A DNA stretch of 64,000 nt, taken from assembly GCA_011033025.1 (NCBI GenBank), contig WFMF01000026.1, positions 434,001 to 498,000 of the forward strand. The letters are read 5' to 3'. The position numbers and the translations under genes are program-made. The notes below the pieces were generated by a model, which was given only the letters and a program-made list of their open reading frames with translations, was not told the DNA's origin and searched no databases. This DNA comes from Beroe forskalii. Its lineage: Eukaryota > Ctenophora > Nuda > Beroida > Beroidae. Positions 32,707-43,759 of the stretch are shown in pieces; positions within the stretch are counted from its first letter, which is position 1, and each line of letters opens with the position of its first letter.

Positions 32707-35700
32707 CTAAATATGATAGAGGTTTAACTCAATGCTATTCCAACAAGATCTGTCCCATTCATTTGGATCACCATCTGCCTGGATCTCCAACAATTTCTTC
32801 TTGAGCTCAGATTTTATTGAGAGGGATTTGGTATTAAGATCATACATTTTGACAAGGTCACGGACAACATTCCAGATTATGCTTCCATGATATCTAAAAG
32901 TTTTCGTGGGCATTGGTGTCAGTAAATATGTGTCTTTCCCAGCCCTTTTAGAAAGTTCAAATTTGCTGTAAATTCCCATTGGTGATCTAAATTTGAGAAT
33001 TTTAAACATTTCGTTTCCACAGTGATATACATATAGGTTTTGATGTTCATTATCAACTGTGAGTTGAAAAGTGGCTTGGTGTGCTCACGCCTGTAAAATT
33101 TTCATCTAGATGTTGCTCCCCCCATATGGGCAAACTCGTGCACATGTTCTGAATTTATCAAGATATTTTTCTTATTGCCAAATAAGATCCGAATGCACTT
33201 TTTCTGCATTCTAAATAGAGGTTCGAGTTTTGCGTTACTGACACCACCCCATACTGTTATACCATAAGTGAGATGACTTTCAAATAATGTATAGTAGATG
33301 TTTTTAAGAAACTCATCTGGCATGTTGTCTTTGATGACATTTATAACCCCAGTACTACATGATAGCTTTTAGTTAGGTTCCTTATGTGAGCGTTCCAATT
33401 AAGTTTCTCATCAATTGTCACCCCCAAAAATTTTGTTTCTAAAACTCTATCAATTTCATTTTCATCAATTTTCAATACATAATCTGCAGTGTCATTTTCT
33501 TGGATTTCAGTGGGTTTGAAGTCAATGTAACAGCATTTAGACATGTTTATGTGCAATCTGTTCAAGAGCATATAGTAACTAACAGATTTAAGAATTTCAT
33601 TTGCTTTTTTGTAGACTTCTATTTTATCTTTACCACTAACAAATATATTTGTGTCATCTGCAAAGAGGACAAATTCAGCATCAATTTGGGCATTTGAAAT
33701 ATCATTAATGTACATTAAGAAGAGTAGGGGGACAAGGCAGCTACCTTGAGGCACTCCAAATATTGTTTGGTAACTTATCTGAGATTTCATTGAGAACGCT
33801 CACATATTGTTTCCTATCTGACAAATAGCTCTCAATTAATTTCAATGGGATGCCACGAATTCCATAAATTTCGAGTTTTTCAAGGAGTATTCCATGATCA
33901 ATTGTATCAAATGCTTTGCTTAAGTCAATAAATATACCTAATACATGTTTTTTGTTTTGAAGTGATTGATTTATGTGGTAAATTGAATAATTAAGTGCAT
34001 GTGAAGTTGAGTGACCCTTCCTAAAACCGAATTGATTTTCTTTAATTACTCCATTTGATGCAAAAAAGCTATAAAGTCTGGTGTAAATAATTTTTTCAAA
34101 AATTTTCCCAAATATTGGGAGTGTAGACACAGGCCTATAATTTTCTAGTAGTTGTTCATTATCCTTCTTATACACTGGGGTAATTTTCCCAATCTTCAGG
34201 CATGAGGGGAATACTCCCTCTGACATTAAGTTATTAAATTGGGCTGTAAGGATTGGTGTTAAAATTTGGGAGAGTTTTTTTATTACTCGTATGGGAAAAT
34301 CACTTGCCTTGCCATTCTCAAGTTTGCTAATAATTTCAGCAACTTCCTCTTCAGTGCGAGTCCTCAAGAAAAAATGCTCTTCTCAAGGGGAGGGGGGCAT
34401 AAATTTTCTAAAGGAGTTGTTGACCACATTGGCAGTTGAATCTAGATTTACTTTGTCATTGAGATTGGATGCTAAGGATGCAAAGTATTCATTAAACTTA
34501 TTTGCAATTAAGCGGCGCTGTATGATGACTGTGCCATCAATCATGAAGTTTGGCTTTGTAGCTTTTTTGCTCTTGCCTCTCAATTGGTTTATCACTTCCC
34601 ACGTCTTTTTGATATCCCCAGAGGTTTTTTCTATTTTATTTTTGTAGTACTTAGCCTTTTGATCTTTAATGATTCTTTTGAGGGCATGCCGATATTTACT
34701 AAAATTTTCATAAAGAATTTGGTTACCTGTATCAACTGCATTTTTCTTGGTCTTAAACCAGTCAAGATATAAATTATTCTTGTGTTCAATGGCGTCAATT
34801 ATTCCATCAGTTATCCAAGGATTGTTGACAGGATTTCTTTTGGAGTGAATAGCTTTTTTCAATTTGCAGCACTGGTCGACACTATTCGAAAATAATTCAA
34901 AAAATGACTCAAAATCTAGTTCTTTACAAACATCAATTAAGTCACCATTCAGTTCTTCATACAAGGCCTCAATATTTTTATTCGAATAACAGTATTCTTG
35001 TATCTGGATACTGGAGCTGTGATTTTTGCCAGAAAAGTCTATGTTTAAAAATGAGAATATAGGTGAGTGGTGGCTCCCCATCACGAACAACTCCCTGACA
35101 AGCAAACAGCCCCAATATCACTCACTAAGATATTGTCAATACAGGTACTCTGTCTACCAGTGCTATGAGTGGCTAGGGATACCAGGGGGAATAAACCATT
35201 TGAGAGGAATATATTTTCAAAATTAAGCACAGATGGATCTAATCGTTTGAATAAATTAAAGTTAAAGTCACCCATTATTATTGATTTGGTGTTTTTTGGA
35301 AACTGTTCAATTAATGAGGTAAACTCTTCAAAGAACTGTTCATTATCCCCATTTGGAGATCGATATATGGTCCCAATATTTATGTCCTTACCTCATTTTG
35401 AATTGTTAAAAAAGTGATTCCATATTTGAGGAGACTGAACTAAGTTTTCATTTACCACTGCACTAAATGCATCATGGACGTACAGAGCAACCCCAGAGCC
35501 TTTTAGTTTTTCTTTTATTTTTTCACCATAAAAAGCTCTGTAGTTGTCTATTTTGAATAAGGATGATGTTTCATCCTTGTCTATGTTGGTTTCGGCTAAA
35601 CCAATCACTGAAAATTTCATTGATATTGTTGAAAGTTCTGAAACAAATGTGTCAAAGTTTGATTTATTACCATCTATGTTGTAGAATAATGTGCTGAAGT

Positions 35701-36067
35701 CCATTGCTGAATCCAGCTTCAATGCCTCTAATGAATTCGCAAAATAAGTTTTACAGTTGTCTAGTATTGTAGCAGTATCCTGAATGATTGAGATCTCTTC
35801 CTGGACTTCACGGTCATAGAAGTGATCAGAATCAGAGATACCGTTTGCTTCATTATCATAGTCACCAAATGGAGTATACCTTTTTGGTATGGATAACATG
35901 CAGGTTTGACACATTTGTTTTGCGTTGTGATATGAAAATTTTGATTGCTTGTAGCATTTTTTATGGACAATTTTCGAGCAGTTTTCACAGACCATATATC
36001 GATGACCAATAAGTATGTTTCCCTTGCAGCAGTCGCATTTCTCTCTCTCTATATCAACATTCATCAT
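32707..36067 (-). pseudogene. LINE B ORF2: PHD-like finger, EEP endonuclease, RT (broken)
   Basis: Residues 9-56 of the first frame form a Cys/His finger (CDCCKGNI, CENCSKIVHKKC, CQTC). The endonuclease follows, with IGLAETNI, MGDFNFNLF and GSHHSPIF; in the last the usual SDH reads SHH. The RT lies at 34367-33341 (NYRPVSTLPIFGKIFEKI, QFGFRKGHSTSHAL, FIDLSKAFDTIDH, GVPQGSC, LFADDTNIF), followed by tail frames at 33323-33102 and 33009-32707. Breaks lie near 35390, 35100, 34375, 33770, 33340 and 33100. The copy cannot make a full ORF2 protein. Confidence 0.85.
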
Positions 36068-36089
36068 ATCAAAGAATTACAGATGTGAT

Positions 36090-38132
36090 CTAGATTGGAT
36101 TTTCAGGGCCTCCCCTTGTTACATTTGCATATGATCTCCTATCAACAGACTTATTCCTCTTAGATCTGAAAATTGCTTGTTTTATGAGACTGACTAACAA
36201 ACGCACACCTTTAGTGTTGTTGATGTGGAGCACATCATTTCCATCAGCAACTGAAAGATCAGCCCTGAGTAAATATGACTGGTTGTTTACAAAACCGGAG
36301 AAGCCCTCCACAAGGTCTGTCTTGAGATTGGACTGGATGAGATCATTATAGATGTACTTGTTAAACTTGAAGATCCTCTGATTGATGACTGTAGACTTTG
36401 TAGGTAGCACAGGACAGATAAAGATCTTTCCCTGGGGGTTGTGGTGACGGATTTGAGTTATTTTGAGCTTGTATAGCTTGTAGAGTTCACGGATCTCAGG
36501 ATCTGACATGTTGTTTTTCAAATTATTTGTGCCCACCATAACAACAACATTTCTGAATGCTGAGCAAGCAATTGGATCAATGTCAGCAACTTTTGGAGCG
36601 AAGGTTCTGACACCTGGAGTGGCTTGTCCAACTTTTCCCTTTCCAGATCCAAATTGGATCTTTCCAAAATTAGAATCCCCAACCAGGATGGTGGAGTTGA
36701 AGTTGGCCCAGTGCACAGCACGGAATGTCAGACTATATCTCGTTGTTGAATTACCCTCAGAGTCAGACTCAGCCTTCATCTGGTGTTTGAAGTAGTCCTG
36801 GCTAACCCGGGTCATCTCGTACATACTTCTACTCATGCAATGAACTGGTGTCTCCAACCCACTGCCCAAGTTACGAAATGTTATTGTACGAGTTGATCCA
36901 AGGGAGACAGTGAAGATAGAGGACCAGGGACATATATCACCCTCATTATCAGAGTGCTCAGGCAATGATGATTCATTACCCTGGTATCTATTTACCAAAC
37001 ATGAGTTCAGTTCATAGAGGTACCTTTTGTCTGCTTGCTTCCTTGGTATGGCACCATTGATTTTATCCATGACTTTCTTTATTACCTCTGGACAATCTTT
37101 TGGCTTAGTCTTTGACCCCATATACTTGTAGTACTCCCCATATTGAACCACACCACGATTACCCTCCATAACAAATGTTTCATTTTCAAGAAATTCAGTT
37201 ATTTCTCGCTCTTCTTCTTCACTGATAAAGCCTTCAATGAAATCTTCAATGTAGTTTGATTTGTGTGGTGGTATTGAGTCTTCGATTTCAATTGGAGTAG
37301 GGGGATGGTGATGTTGGGCTTGGGGTAACTGATCAAGCTGTGGCAATGGGGAGTCTCTAAAGGCTTCAATTTTCTTCTCCAGTTGCTCAAGTTGTGTTGC
37401 AATAGCACTTATTGACTCCGTGTTAACATTGAGAATATTAGATAGTTTTGAGTCCACCATATTTTCAAAGGAGCTGGTGACAGTTGAGAGAAAGGTGTTT
37501 GCCTGATTAATGTTTTCAAGTGAGGTTTTATCCTTTTCAGACTTGTGGGTTTTGGGACAGGGGAATGGAACAACAAAACACCAGGGACACATCCAATGGC
37601 GCAGGATTGAGTCCAGAACCTCCTGGGTAAGTTTGTCCCCTTTGAGGTTTGCACAGTGGTTGTGCCAGACTTGACCACATGCATTGCAAGTAAGAAGCCA
37701 AGACTTCCCATTAGATGTTGTCTTGCAGGGACATCGTGATTTGAGGGGTCTTCTGGACTGCTTGTCCTCATCCTGGTCATTATTATTTTCAGAGCCACCG
37801 GTGATATCATTCTCCTTCTCCTTTTCCTTCTCTTTTTCCTTCTTCTGAGTTTTCTTTTCATTCATAGGTTGAGGTTGTGATGAGCTTGGCGTTTTTGGTC
37901 CAGCTAACCGCATAGAGCTCCTATGAGGAGTTTCCTTCAGTTTCAGATTGACAGCAGGTGCCTCTGATCGAGTTCTTCTCTGGTTATCCATTTTGAAAAT
38001 AGCAAGCTCTGGGGAAGGGGTTTCCAGGAATACATTTGTCATGAGAAGCAGGTGGAGGAGCACGGCAACCCTAATGGGGATGCCAGAGGTGTGGGGATGC
38101 GGGGCAGGGGCCATGACAGGGGATACCACCAT
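36090..38132 (-). CDS. LINE B ORF1: PHD-like finger, AlkB-like dioxygenase, SGNH hydrolase, 680 aa
   Basis: An uninterrupted 680-codon frame. Residues 91-130 are a Lys/Glu/Asp-rich linker. Residues 134-185 are a PHD-like finger (C134, C136, C149, C152, H157/H159, C160, C182, C185). A possible coiled coil lies at 240-258. Residues 295-475 match AlkB-type 2OG-Fe(II) dioxygenases: H393 and D395 of PEHSDNE, FTVSLGSTRTITF, distal H450, and R465/R471 of RYSLTFR, which would bind 2-oxoglutarate. Residues 482-655 look like an SGNH/GDSL hydrolase: block I VGDSNF (S487), block III VGTNN (534-537), block V DVLH (D633, H636). M48 at 37991 may be the true start, since the first 47 residues look unlike the family. 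PHD and esterase domains are known from CR1 ORF1 proteins; the AlkB module between them is the novelty. A likely but untested role is demethylating the element's RNA. Confidence 0.82.
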   Translation of the reverse strand: MVVSPVMAPAPHPHTSGIPIRVAVLLHLLLMTNVFLETPSPELAIFKMDNQRRTRSEAPAVNLKLKETPHRSSMRLAGPKTPSSSQPQPMNEKKTQKKEKEKEKEKENDITGGSENNNDQDEDKQSRRPLKSRCPCKTTSNGKSWLLTCNACGQVWHNHCANLKGDKLTQEVLDSILRHWMCPWCFVVPFPCPKTHKSEKDKTSLENINQANTFLSTVTSSFENMVDSKLSNILNVNTESISAIATQLEQLEKKIEAFRDSPLPQLDQLPQAQHHHPPTPIEIEDSIPPHKSNYIEDFIEGFISEEEEREITEFLENETFVMEGNRGVVQYGEYYKYMGSKTKPKDCPEVIKKVMDKINGAIPRKQADKRYLYELNSCLVNRYQGNESSLPEHSDNEGDICPWSSIFTVSLGSTRTITFRNLGSGLETPVHCMSRSMYEMTRVSQDYFKHQMKAESDSEGNSTTRYSLTFRAVHWANFNSTILVGDSNFGKIQFGSGKGKVGQATPGVRTFAPKVADIDPIACSAFRNVVVMVGTNNLKNNMSDPEIRELYKLYKLKITQIRHHNPQGKIFICPVLPTKSTVINQRIFKFNKYIYNDLIQSNLKTDLVEGFSGFVNNQSYLLRADLSVADGNDVLHINNTKGVRLLVSLIKQAIFRSKRNKSVDRRSYANVTRGGPENPI

Positions 38133-38140
38133 TACACTAG

Positions 38141-39185
38141 CACCTGAAAGAAAGTTAAGTGGGGAGTTTTGTACAGAATTGGAGTACTGAGTGTAAGAGT
38201 TTGGTAATTAAAATTCTCAACAGTGTCTTCATGTTAATTTTTGATCATTTGAAATTAATTAAACAATACATTTATATAAAACATGTATGCCATGTAACAT
38301 GTCAAGCATATTTGCACAGGTATAACATGGATCATGCAACAGTAAGACAGGAAGGAAGTTTACATAGGCTACTGCCCATGTAGCAAAAATTCTCCTGGTA
38401 AAGAGTAAAAAAGTAAAAAAGTTGAGGTTCTGAAGGCACCCCATATAATTGGAATATCAAGTAATACATGCAATCAGATTCAAATTCAAATCAAATTCAA
38501 ATTCAATTAACAGTATCAACATGTCGTATGAAAGGTGGATCGGAACTTGAATCCTTTTGGCCACCATCAAAGTTAACTCAAAAGAGTAGGACAAAAACCA
38601 GGTGTAAAAATACGCTGGTATCAACTTTGGTTATTATGAATGGCTCGGTTAGGCTGGGGGCGCCTAAACATTCCCATTTTTAAACCTGCCTGTGTTTTTC
38701 TGTTGAAATAATGATAAGAGAGTTGCAAATTAAGAGAGTTCAATGAGATTTCTAATAGACAAGTATAAAAGTTTTCAGAATTTAATATAATATATCTAAT
38801 ATGGTGTGCCTTCAGTTGGCCACTGGATGATTGGGAGGCCACAACACTACTCTTACAATCAATACCAAAAAATAAAAATTTGAGGAGGTCGAGTGCAAAT
38901 ATGCCTGAAGCATATATATGTTTTCATGACATAGAACATGCTAATCCAACACTCATACATCAATACTCAACTTAAGCATGAGGCTTAGTGCTAGTCTTCT
39001 ATGGTATATTCCCAGCATATGGCATGCCCCACATCCTTCGCAAAACTAACACCCCAAAAGGGCGAGCTCACTCCACCTGGGTCCAATTGAACATATCCTT
39101 TTCACCCCAGCCCCATAGCTTTTTTAACTTATTCCATATTTGCACTCGACATCCTCAAATTTGATTGTATAAAGTAGTGTTGTAA
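38141..39185. other. LINE B 5' flank and junction with LINE A
   Basis: No protein-coding signal. It ends with the shared block TTTGATTGTATAAAGTAGTG and GTTGTAAAGTTT immediately before LINE A copy 2 resumes. A short AAATTCAAATTCAA microsatellite lies near 38480. Confidence 0.45.
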
Positions 39186-39188
39186 AGT

Positions 39189-40232
39189 TTAAATAACACA
39201 GGAGCGTATGAGAAAAGGTTTGGGCGTTTTCTTTTCGTTTGTGACTTCTGCATGACATGCGAAGAGGAAAAGAGAGCTCATGCATCAGTTGATCGAGTTG
39301 ATGCCCTTGAAAAGAAAATTGACTCAATGAAAAATGCATTTAAAACAGAAATGAATGAGTTAAAGGCAGCAATTTGCAATCCTGATAATCAGGCTATCAA
39401 AGTATCTAGATCAACTCCATCTGTGTCCAATAACGTTTGGGAAAATACAAAGCGTACAGAAAATTTGAAACACACAATGGCCATCAAAAAAGATGTTAAT
39501 GGGAACCCAGTAAATGCAGTGAAATTGGAAAAGATCTGCATTGACAATGGTATATCTGTGCACAAAACATTCACTATGAAAAAGTCATCAGACACTGGTA
39601 TTGTTCTGAATAATAAATCAGATGCTGAGAAACTCAGAGAGAAAATTGCTAGTGATTGCCCTGAGCATACAATTGAAAAAGTTGCAACAAAAATGCCCAC
39701 AATCAATGTTGTTGGTCTGAATAGGAGTATTCAAAAGATGAAATATCTACAATGTTAAAGAATCAAAATCCTGAATAACCTCGGTCATTGAAAGTTCCTC
39801 CTCTACTGATGATAAAATATTGGATGTTATTTATGTTGCCCTCTCAAGAACAATAGCAATATTTTCCGTGCAACCATCCGTGTCAGCAATGTCATCAGAT
39901 CAGTAATCAATAAACAGAATGACCGCCTTTTTGTAGGGTCTCAAACTTGCAAAGTTTATGACAGGGTTTTTGTGCTTCGTTGCTATAATTGTCAGGAGTT
40001 TGGGCACCACAGTAAGGATTGTAAGAATTCTCACAAGTGTGGATATTGTGCTGGAGACCATGAGACTAGGTCATGTACTGTTAAGAGCAACTCTGGAGCC
40101 AGCTGTTGTGTTAATTGCACTAAGGCTGATCAAGTTGACACACACCATGAAGCCAACAGCATATCCTGTCCTGCTTATCTGGAGCAACTTGAAAAAGTAA
40201 AAAAGACCATCCCTTTTTACCAAAAAACCTAA
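39189..40232 (+). pseudogene. LINE A ORF1 (3' part), frameshifted
   Basis: The first frame (to 39758) gives the finger tail, coiled coil (DRVDALEKKIDSMKNAFKTE), linker and start of the RRM-like part (MPTINVVGLNRS). After breaks in 39730-39970 the zinc knuckles are readable (CYNCQEFGHHSKDC, CGYCAGDHETRSC, CCVNCTKADQ). Order and residues agree with copy 1. The knuckles would bind the element RNA. Confidence 0.8.
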
Positions 40233-43080
40233 TTGGCACAAACACTTCTGATGAAGAAGCATCATTTAACTTCATGCTTTTTCAACCCTAGGTCACTCAA
40301 CAAGATCAACGAGGTAATGGGTCTGTTTCATGATAAAGATGTTGGGATTGCTTCAATCTGTGAGTCATGGTTAGATGATGATACTAATGCTACTACAAGT
40401 ATCATAAAATCTTATGGCTATTCAATAATTCATGAGTTTAGAGAAGGAAAACGTGGAGGTGGTACTGCTGTGGTGTTCAAAACGGGATTATCAGTGAATG
40501 TTTACAAATTATCCAAAACTTTTCAATCATTTGAGTATGTTGCTGTTTGGTTAAAAGCTGAAACTGTAAAAATCATTTTAGTTACTTTGTACAGAACTGG
40601 TTCATTGACTTCTTTATTTTCAAATGAACTTGACCTTCTTCTGTCAGATATTTCAGCTAAAGCTGATCATTTTATTATAGCTGGTGACTTGAATATTCAT
40701 TTTGAGACAAACTCTAGAATCAGCAAACAATGCCTTGGTGTTTTTAAATCCTATGGGATGGAAAAGCTGGTCAGTGGATCTATGCATGTTAATGGAGGGT
40801 CCCTGGATCAGATTTTCTTGTTTTCAATGAACAAAACCCTCAAATATTCTGCCTGTGAGGTTGAGCCTCTTAACTCCCTTGGGTCTGACCATTTTCCTAT
40901 TTCCTGTTCCTTGAATTTGCAGTTAAGTGGGAAATACTTCAAAAATATTATTGTGAGAAGGATTGCAACTATTGATAAGGTAGCATTTTCCTCTGATATG
41001 AAAGAAATATTAGACACAATTCCTTCATCAAATGTTTTTGCCGTGCTGTTGATAACTTATCATCTGCTTGTCAAAGTGTTCGGACAAACATGCCCCTGTA
41101 ATCTCAAAGTCAATATCAGTTGTTGACAAGGCTCCATGGTTTGACAAAGAATATAGAGAGTTCAGGAAGCTTAGACGCCAGGCTGAGCGGACTAAACATT
41201 TGTCAGAGGATGCTTTTCTTTTTTACAAGGAGCTTTGCTTCAAGTCATCTGAACTTGCAAAAAGCAAGAAGAAAGCATTTTTGAAAAATGTGATTGACAA
41301 ATCTGAAACAAAAGCTCGCACATTATACAGTGTTGTAAATAAAGTGCTGGATAAACAGAAATGTCACACCCTACCAGAAAATGAGGATATCGAAGCTTGC
41401 CAGCCATTTTAACAACTTTATATTGATAAGATTGATAAGATTCGTGAAAAATTCCACTACAACAACTTGATTCAAGAATGCACTGAAAAATCCTCTGAAA
41501 TGTTTGACTTTATGCCTACATCCATGGATGAGATAAAGGATATTATCAGAGAGAGTGGAGTTAAGTGCTCACCTGCTGACATTTTGCCTCAGGAGTTACT
41601 TGAAGACAACATAGACATGTTACTTCCAAACATTGTTGACCTGGTAAACACATCCTTGAAATCTGGTTCTATGGATGGAGTAAAACTGGCTGACATTGCA
41701 CCTCTGCTTAAGGATAGAAAACTTGATTCAAATGATCTCAATAGTTACCGACCTGTTTCAAACCTTACCTTTATTGGCAAATTGGTAGAACGTGTTGTCC
41801 TCAGAAGACTGAACACCCATATGGAACAAAATAACCTCCTCTGCCCAGACCAGTTTGCATACAAGAAAAACCACAGCACAGAAACAATACTTTTCAAAAT
41901 TGTTAATAATCTGTTGATTGCTGCAGATGAGCATTCTGCCACAATTGTAATGTTGTTAGATCTCAGTGCAGCATTTGACACAGTTGATCACGATCTGCTT
42001 CTGACTATCCTCAAAAATGAAATTGGTCTCCGAGGTACTGCTTTGTCATGGTTCACAAGCTTCCTCAAAGGTCGTGCACAAAGAATAAGACTTGGCTCAA
42101 TTACTTCTGAGACAATCATTATCAAGTTTGGAGTTCCCCAGGGATCAGTTTTAGGTCCGGTTCTATTCAACATTTACATTCGATCTATCTACTTGACCAT
42201 TAAGAAACTAGGATTCAGCATTTTTGGCTATGCAGATGATCATCAGCTAACCAAGAAATTTCGTCCAACAGAACAACTGGATGTATTGACCAATCAGATA
42301 AATGACTGTTTATATGCTATTAGAAAAATGGATGTCCAAGTTTTATCTGCAGCTGAATGAGCCCAAGACTCAAATCATAGTCTTTGGGTCAAGTAAGATT
42401 CTGAAAAAAGATTGTCATCAATGGTGTGAATCTGTTATCTGGCACAACCATAAGGTTTCAATCAGTAGTGAAAACCTTGGTTTTCAAATGGACCAAAGGC
42501 TAACATTTGCCAAACAAATAGTTTCATTGAAAAGAGCTCATTTCACACTATCCGAAATCTGAGCAAAGTTAGATTTCTGCTAACAACAGATCATATGAAA
42601 TTAGTGGTCAATAGTATGGTTATATCTTGTTTGGACTACTGCAATGGCTTATACTATGGGATTGCTGAGAAACAACTGAATCAGCTGCAAGTAATTCAGA
42701 ACTCTGCTGCCAAGCTTGTTTCAGGAAAGTATAAGTATGACCATGTTGGAGATGACCTACACAACCTCCATTGGCTTCAGATCAAAAAACGCATTGTCTT
42801 TAAACTTGCACTCTTGTCATACAAAGCACTCAATGGCCATGCACCAATTTATATCCAAGACATGTTCTGCTACTCATATCAAGGTTATAGGCCAAAGTTA
42901 CTGACTCCAGCAATGAACACTACTCATGGCCAAAGGAGCCTTTCATTCATTGGACCAAAAATCCTCAATAACCTTCCTTCTTACATCACAACTGCTGAAA
43001 GTACAGTGACATTCAAAAAACTTTTGAAAACTTTTCTTTTCAGTCTCACCATCTCTGAAACTATGAATCTTACTAGGTGA
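40233..43080 (+). pseudogene. LINE A ORF2: endonuclease and RT, frameshifted
   Basis: The endonuclease (40260-40960) keeps FNPRSLNK, GDLNIHF and LGSDHFPI. A linker at 41068-41412 is out of frame. The RT frame (41467-42360) has NSYRPVSNLTFIGKLVE, QFAYKKNHSTETIL, LLDLSAAFDTVDHD, GVPQGSVLGPVLF and GYADDHQ. The thumb and C-terminal region follow in two more frames (42302-42562, 42595-43080; CLDYCNGLYYG, LHWLQIKKRI). Breaks lie near 41040, 41395, 41430, 42340 and 42560. LDLSAAFD and the C-terminal LHWLP-like box are typical of the L2/CR1 group. Confidence 0.85.
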
Positions 43081-43449
43081 CTTTCAGGAAATTTTAAGGA
43101 CACATATTTGGTGCCTCACTGAATATTTTCTGATTTTTGATATGATTAGTTGAGCTCGGCTATCTTAGTTTACTTTTCGTTTTCTTAATGTCTAGTTTCA
43201 AGTGTCAGCACTTTTTCAGTTATTAACACCTTTAGTAGAATATTTTTGGCTTCAGTTGGTTCTACACTGCTGAGTATAAGTTTTTTCTTAAAAGCGGTGT
43301 ATCTAAATTGCAATTATTATTATTAAATTGCAAGAGTTTTTATGAGGTAGGCCCCCAGCAGTCACCCCCTTGTACCAGGGTACAGCACAGGAATCATAAT
43401 AAATGTATAAATACCATACATAACCCTTCTTTGCTCAGATTTTTTAGTG

Positions 43450-43620
43450 GTCATTGAGCACTTGCGTAGAGTGCTTTCAATTCAATTCAATTCAATTATA
43501 AATTTGTACAACACAAAACTTGACATATTTTTTTTCTCTGGGTTATATAATGAAGCATCTAGGATGTGCTGAGGGCAGGCACCCAGCTAAATTTAAAATC
43601 TGTTAAATTTGGCTTAAATC
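43450..43620 (+). repeat. Dispersed repeat S, copy 2
   Basis: Starts with (TTCAA)n and has GGATGTGCTGAGGGCAGGCA. It is the counterpart of 14400-14560 in the opposite orientation. A nearby block at 43695-43760 is an inverted relative of 31262-31320. Confidence 0.55.
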
Positions 43621-43759
43621 ATAATTGTTACTTTCAATGAAAGACAGCAGTTTTATTAAATATGTTAATAATAACTTAACAACACTAAGTTGTTGGAGTT
43701 CAAGTACAGAGTTGGAGAAAAGTCTTGCAGATTGATGTCTTGAAGAAAGTTTTCTTTTT

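Larger units (their letters stand above)
32570..38140 (-). mobile_element. LINE B (CR1-type) with PHD-AlkB-SGNH ORF1
   Basis: A full two-ORF non-LTR retrotransposon on the minus strand: ORF1 38132-36090, a 22-bp gap, then ORF2 36067-32707 and an AT-rich 3' tail. It is inserted in LINE A copy 2. ORF1 is open from end to end while ORF2 has at least five frame lesions. The 5' UTR probably extends into 38141-39170. Confidence 0.88.
39186..43335 (+). mobile_element. LINE A copy 2, main body with RT
   Basis: Continues the 31867 fragment: rest of ORF1 (39189-40232), ORF2 (40233-43080), a 3' UTR with TTGGTGCCTCACTGAATATT, and an (ATT)n tail near 43310-43330. This copy keeps the RT that copy 1 lacks, so it defines the deletion there. 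Several frameshifts make it inactive. Confidence 0.88.

Noticed and set aside
36508..36795. Plus-strand ORF opposite LINE B ORF1
   Set aside because: Antisense shadow of the SGNH and AlkB coding region.
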